This document shows, piece after piece, positions 5,103 to 6,495 of a DNA stretch of 6,495 nucleotides. Position numbers and translations under genes: made by a program. The notes under the pieces are model-generated. The model had not been told where the DNA came from. It did no database searches and worked only from the letters and a program-made list of their open reading frames with translations. The DNA lies in the NCBI GenBank assembly GCA_937998635.1, contig CALLDA010000195.1, positions 1-6,495 of the forward strand, in the 5' to 3' direction. Positions within the stretch are counted from its first letter, which is position 1. Every line of letters starts with the position of its first letter. The DNA comes from an uncultured Pseudomonadales bacterium. Its GTDB lineage: Bacteria > Pseudomonadota > Gammaproteobacteria > Pseudomonadales > Porticoccaceae.

Positions 5103-5624
5103 TTAGGGGTGCACGAGGGTATAACCTCGTTTCACCTCGTCGATCATAAACGCGACACCAGTTTGCACTGTTTCCACCCCAGGTAAGAGTTCCGGTCGTT
5201 TACCGGTTTTACGTTCGATAGTGTCCAGGGTGTTTCCGCAGGCATAAAACCTTACCCCGTGTTCTCTCAAGCTGGCGATACGTTCGGCTTTTTCTTTGTC
5301 AGTAGAATCAGGATACAGCAGCGATATACCTGCCCCGAAAGCGATGACTTCAACATCAACCATATCCTGTCCACCATAGTGCTTCATCAAATTGTTAGCG
5401 ATATCCAGGGTGGCATGGTGATGGACTTCTTCTGCATCGCTGACTTGCAAGATAATATGGGCTTCAGCAAAGGGTTTTTGCTCGCTGAGAGGCCTTGCTT
5501 GCTGGGTTGCTTGATCGCTTGCTTGCGGGGCTTGTTGGCTAGCATAGCCTCGACCAGCAGTTGCAAGACTGGCCATCAAAACCAGTAGCATGAAGACGCT
5601 GCGTTTGTGAAAGAATCTGGTCAT
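5103..5624 (-). CDS. Secreted DsrE-fold protein (DsrE/DsrF-like sulfur relay family)
   Basis: The 173-residue protein starts with a clear Sec signal peptide (basic n-region, hydrophobic 10-23, probable cut after GYA at residue 28). A Q/A/S-rich linker (29-50) follows, then a DsrE-like domain from about 54. The domain shows HIILQVSDAEEVHHHATLDIANNL, VDVEVIAFGAGISLLY and LREHGVRFYACGNTLD. C129 is the only cysteine and is at the position used for persulfide carriage in DsrE-type proteins. Cytoplasmic DsrE/TusD proteins relay sulfane sulfur; periplasmic versions near sox genes are common but poorly characterised. The ATG at 5624 has GGAG at 5633-5636 with 8-base spacing. It lies 124 bases downstream of soxB on the same strand, so cotranscription with soxB is likely. 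A role as periplasmic sulfur carrier is inference. Confidence 0.88.
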   Translation of the reverse strand: MTRFFHKRSVFMLLVLMASLATAGRGYASQQAPQASDQATQQARPLSEQKPFAEAHIILQVSDAEEVHHHATLDIANNLMKHYGGQDMVDVEVIAFGAGISLLYPDSTDKEKAERIASLREHGVRFYACGNTLDTIERKTGKRPELLPGVETVQTGVAFMIDEVKRGYTLVHP

Positions 5625-5703
5625 GGTCTGATCTCCGTTATTATTTTTTGCGTGATGCGTATTTTTGGGTGAATATTATTCCGTGAGTGGCAATTGCTAA
5701 GTC

Positions 5704-5751
5704 TTGCTCGGTAAGCCTTTAGCTAGCCAGGTGTTGTTCGATGAGCCTTTA
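5704..5751. repeat. 18-bp imperfect direct repeat overlapping the soxB stop
   Basis: TTGCTCGGTAAGCCTTTA (5704-5721) and TTGTTCGATGAGCCTTTA (5734-5751) match at 15 of 18 bases, with all three differences being transitions, at a 30-bp period. The right copy includes the soxB stop codon (TAA on the minus strand). It may be a duplication of the soxB 3' end into the spacer before the DsrE-like gene. Confidence 0.55.
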
Positions 5752-6495
5752 AGAGTAATCCGCAATACCGGGATTACCCTCAACACCTTTTAGCACCGGA
5801 TTATTGCCTCGACTGATGTTGACAGTTTTCTCCGCACGCAGATAGTTGGCCACTACATCCCATATCGGCACACCGGGTGCCTCGGCCGCGACCGTTGCCC
5901 AGCCTGCGACTTTATAAGACTTGCTGGCAGCCAGCGGGGTGCCATCATTGAGTTCAAGGTTAGCGATGCGTTTACCCATCTCAGCTTTGGGCGCACAGCT
6001 AAAACGCAGCCCGCCAACGCGCACCATATCGCCACCCTGCTGGTAGTAGGGGTCTGGATTAAAAAGATTATCGCAGACGCTTTCGAGAATAAATTTGAGA
6101 TCCTCGCCGGTCATTTCCCGCACATAGGTTTCAGGGTAGGTCATACAGGTTTGATCCAGCACCCGCTCCATGGTGATAGTTTCACCGGGCAACACACTGG
6201 TACCCCAACGAAAGCCCGGCGACAGGCTAATCTCTGCGTCGAGCACATTACGCATCGCGTCACAGATCAACTGATCAAAGGTGCCGGAGAAATTTCCCCG
6301 TCGGTAGAGCAGGGATTCGGAGATCGCGAGGGGTTCATTCAGTGTGTTCAGGTAAGGTGCGCGAACACCGTCGATGTACGCCTGCATCTCGGGGTCGGGG
6401 GTGAGTAAGTTGGCAAACACGGGAAACAGACGGTATTGATAGCCGCTAACGCCGGATGCGCCAAATTCGATATCCAGAACGCCCACGTACTTACC
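5749..6495 (-). CDS. soxB: Thiosulfohydrolase SoxB, C-terminal part (5' end outside window)
   Basis: The frame is open from the right edge (it begins GKYVGVLDIEFG) to the stop at 5749, giving 248 residues of a protein usually about 550-600 long. SoxB is a periplasmic dimanganese enzyme that hydrolyses sulfate from the thiosulfate bound to the SoxYZ carrier in the Sox thiosulfate oxidation pathway. The visible part is the 5'-nucleotidase-like C-terminal domain. Very typical SoxB stretches are LLYRRGNFSGTFDQLICDAMR, LSPGFRWGTSVLPGE (the substrate-binding loop equivalent to the nucleotidase GGGIR region), and NLFNPDPYYQQGGDMVRVGGL, plus KVAGWATVAAEAPG near the end. The metal-binding N-terminal domain is outside the window. 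No lesion is visible. Its being beside a secreted DsrE-like gene suggests that the rest of the sox cluster lies to the right. Confidence 0.96.
   Translation of the reverse strand, partial: GKYVGVLDIEFGASGVSGYQYRLFPVFANLLTPDPEMQAYIDGVRAPYLNTLNEPLAISESLLYRRGNFSGTFDQLICDAMRNVLDAEISLSPGFRWGTSVLPGETITMERVLDQTCMTYPETYVREMTGEDLKFILESVCDNLFNPDPYYQQGGDMVRVGGLRFSCAPKAEMGKRIANLELNDGTPLAASKSYKVAGWATVAAEAPGVPIWDVVANYLRAEKTVNISRGNNPVLKGVEGNPGIADYS

Overview
The window looks like a chromosomal segment of a sulfur-oxidising Gammaproteobacterium, possibly a marine one. The reasons are a SoxB thiosulfohydrolase end, a YeeE/YedE transporter pair, a YghU-type glutathione transferase close to the E. coli protein, and moderate GC with AT-rich spacers. 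The lineage is inferred from protein character only; no RNA gene or mobile element is present to fix it.

Left part (1-2417), thiol and redox housekeeping. The 3' end of a short-chain dehydrogenase/reductase (SDR) gene enters from the left. It is followed on the + strand by a GFA-family (glutathione-dependent formaldehyde-activating enzyme-like) zinc protein gene. Two - strand genes come next: yghU, convergent with the GFA gene, and a DUF1993 protein. The 2418-2656 spacer holds decayed short tandem repeats and a perfect 16-bp palindrome.

Middle (2657-3782), - strand. A PsiE-family inner-membrane protein gene is split by a frameshift at a run of eight T, and its N-terminal reading frame also lacks an in-frame ATG/GTG/TTG before the conserved region. 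Adding one base to each of two homopolymers would restore a complete gene. Upstream of it lies an exported thioredoxin-fold protein with a CHFC redox motif, plausibly the first gene of the same transcript.

Right part (3783-6495), sulfur module. A short, very AT-rich divergent promoter region separates the thioredoxin gene from two coupled genes for half-size YeeE/YedE membrane proteins (PmpA/PmpB-like, sulfur-compound transport). Convergent to these is a gene for a secreted DsrE-fold protein with one conserved-looking cysteine. Upstream of it on the same strand is the C-terminal part of soxB, which runs off the right edge; the rest of a sox cluster probably lies beyond.

Working model (inference): SoxB hydrolyses sulfate from the SoxYZ-bound thiosulfate adduct in the periplasm. 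The periplasmic DsrE-like protein and the exported thioredoxin could handle sulfane sulfur or keep periplasmic thiols reduced, and the YeeE/YedE pair could move thiosulfate or sulfane sulfur across the inner membrane. The parts are known families. The least described elements are the secreted DsrE/thioredoxin/YeeE-pair combination next to soxB, and the AT-rich divergent control region.
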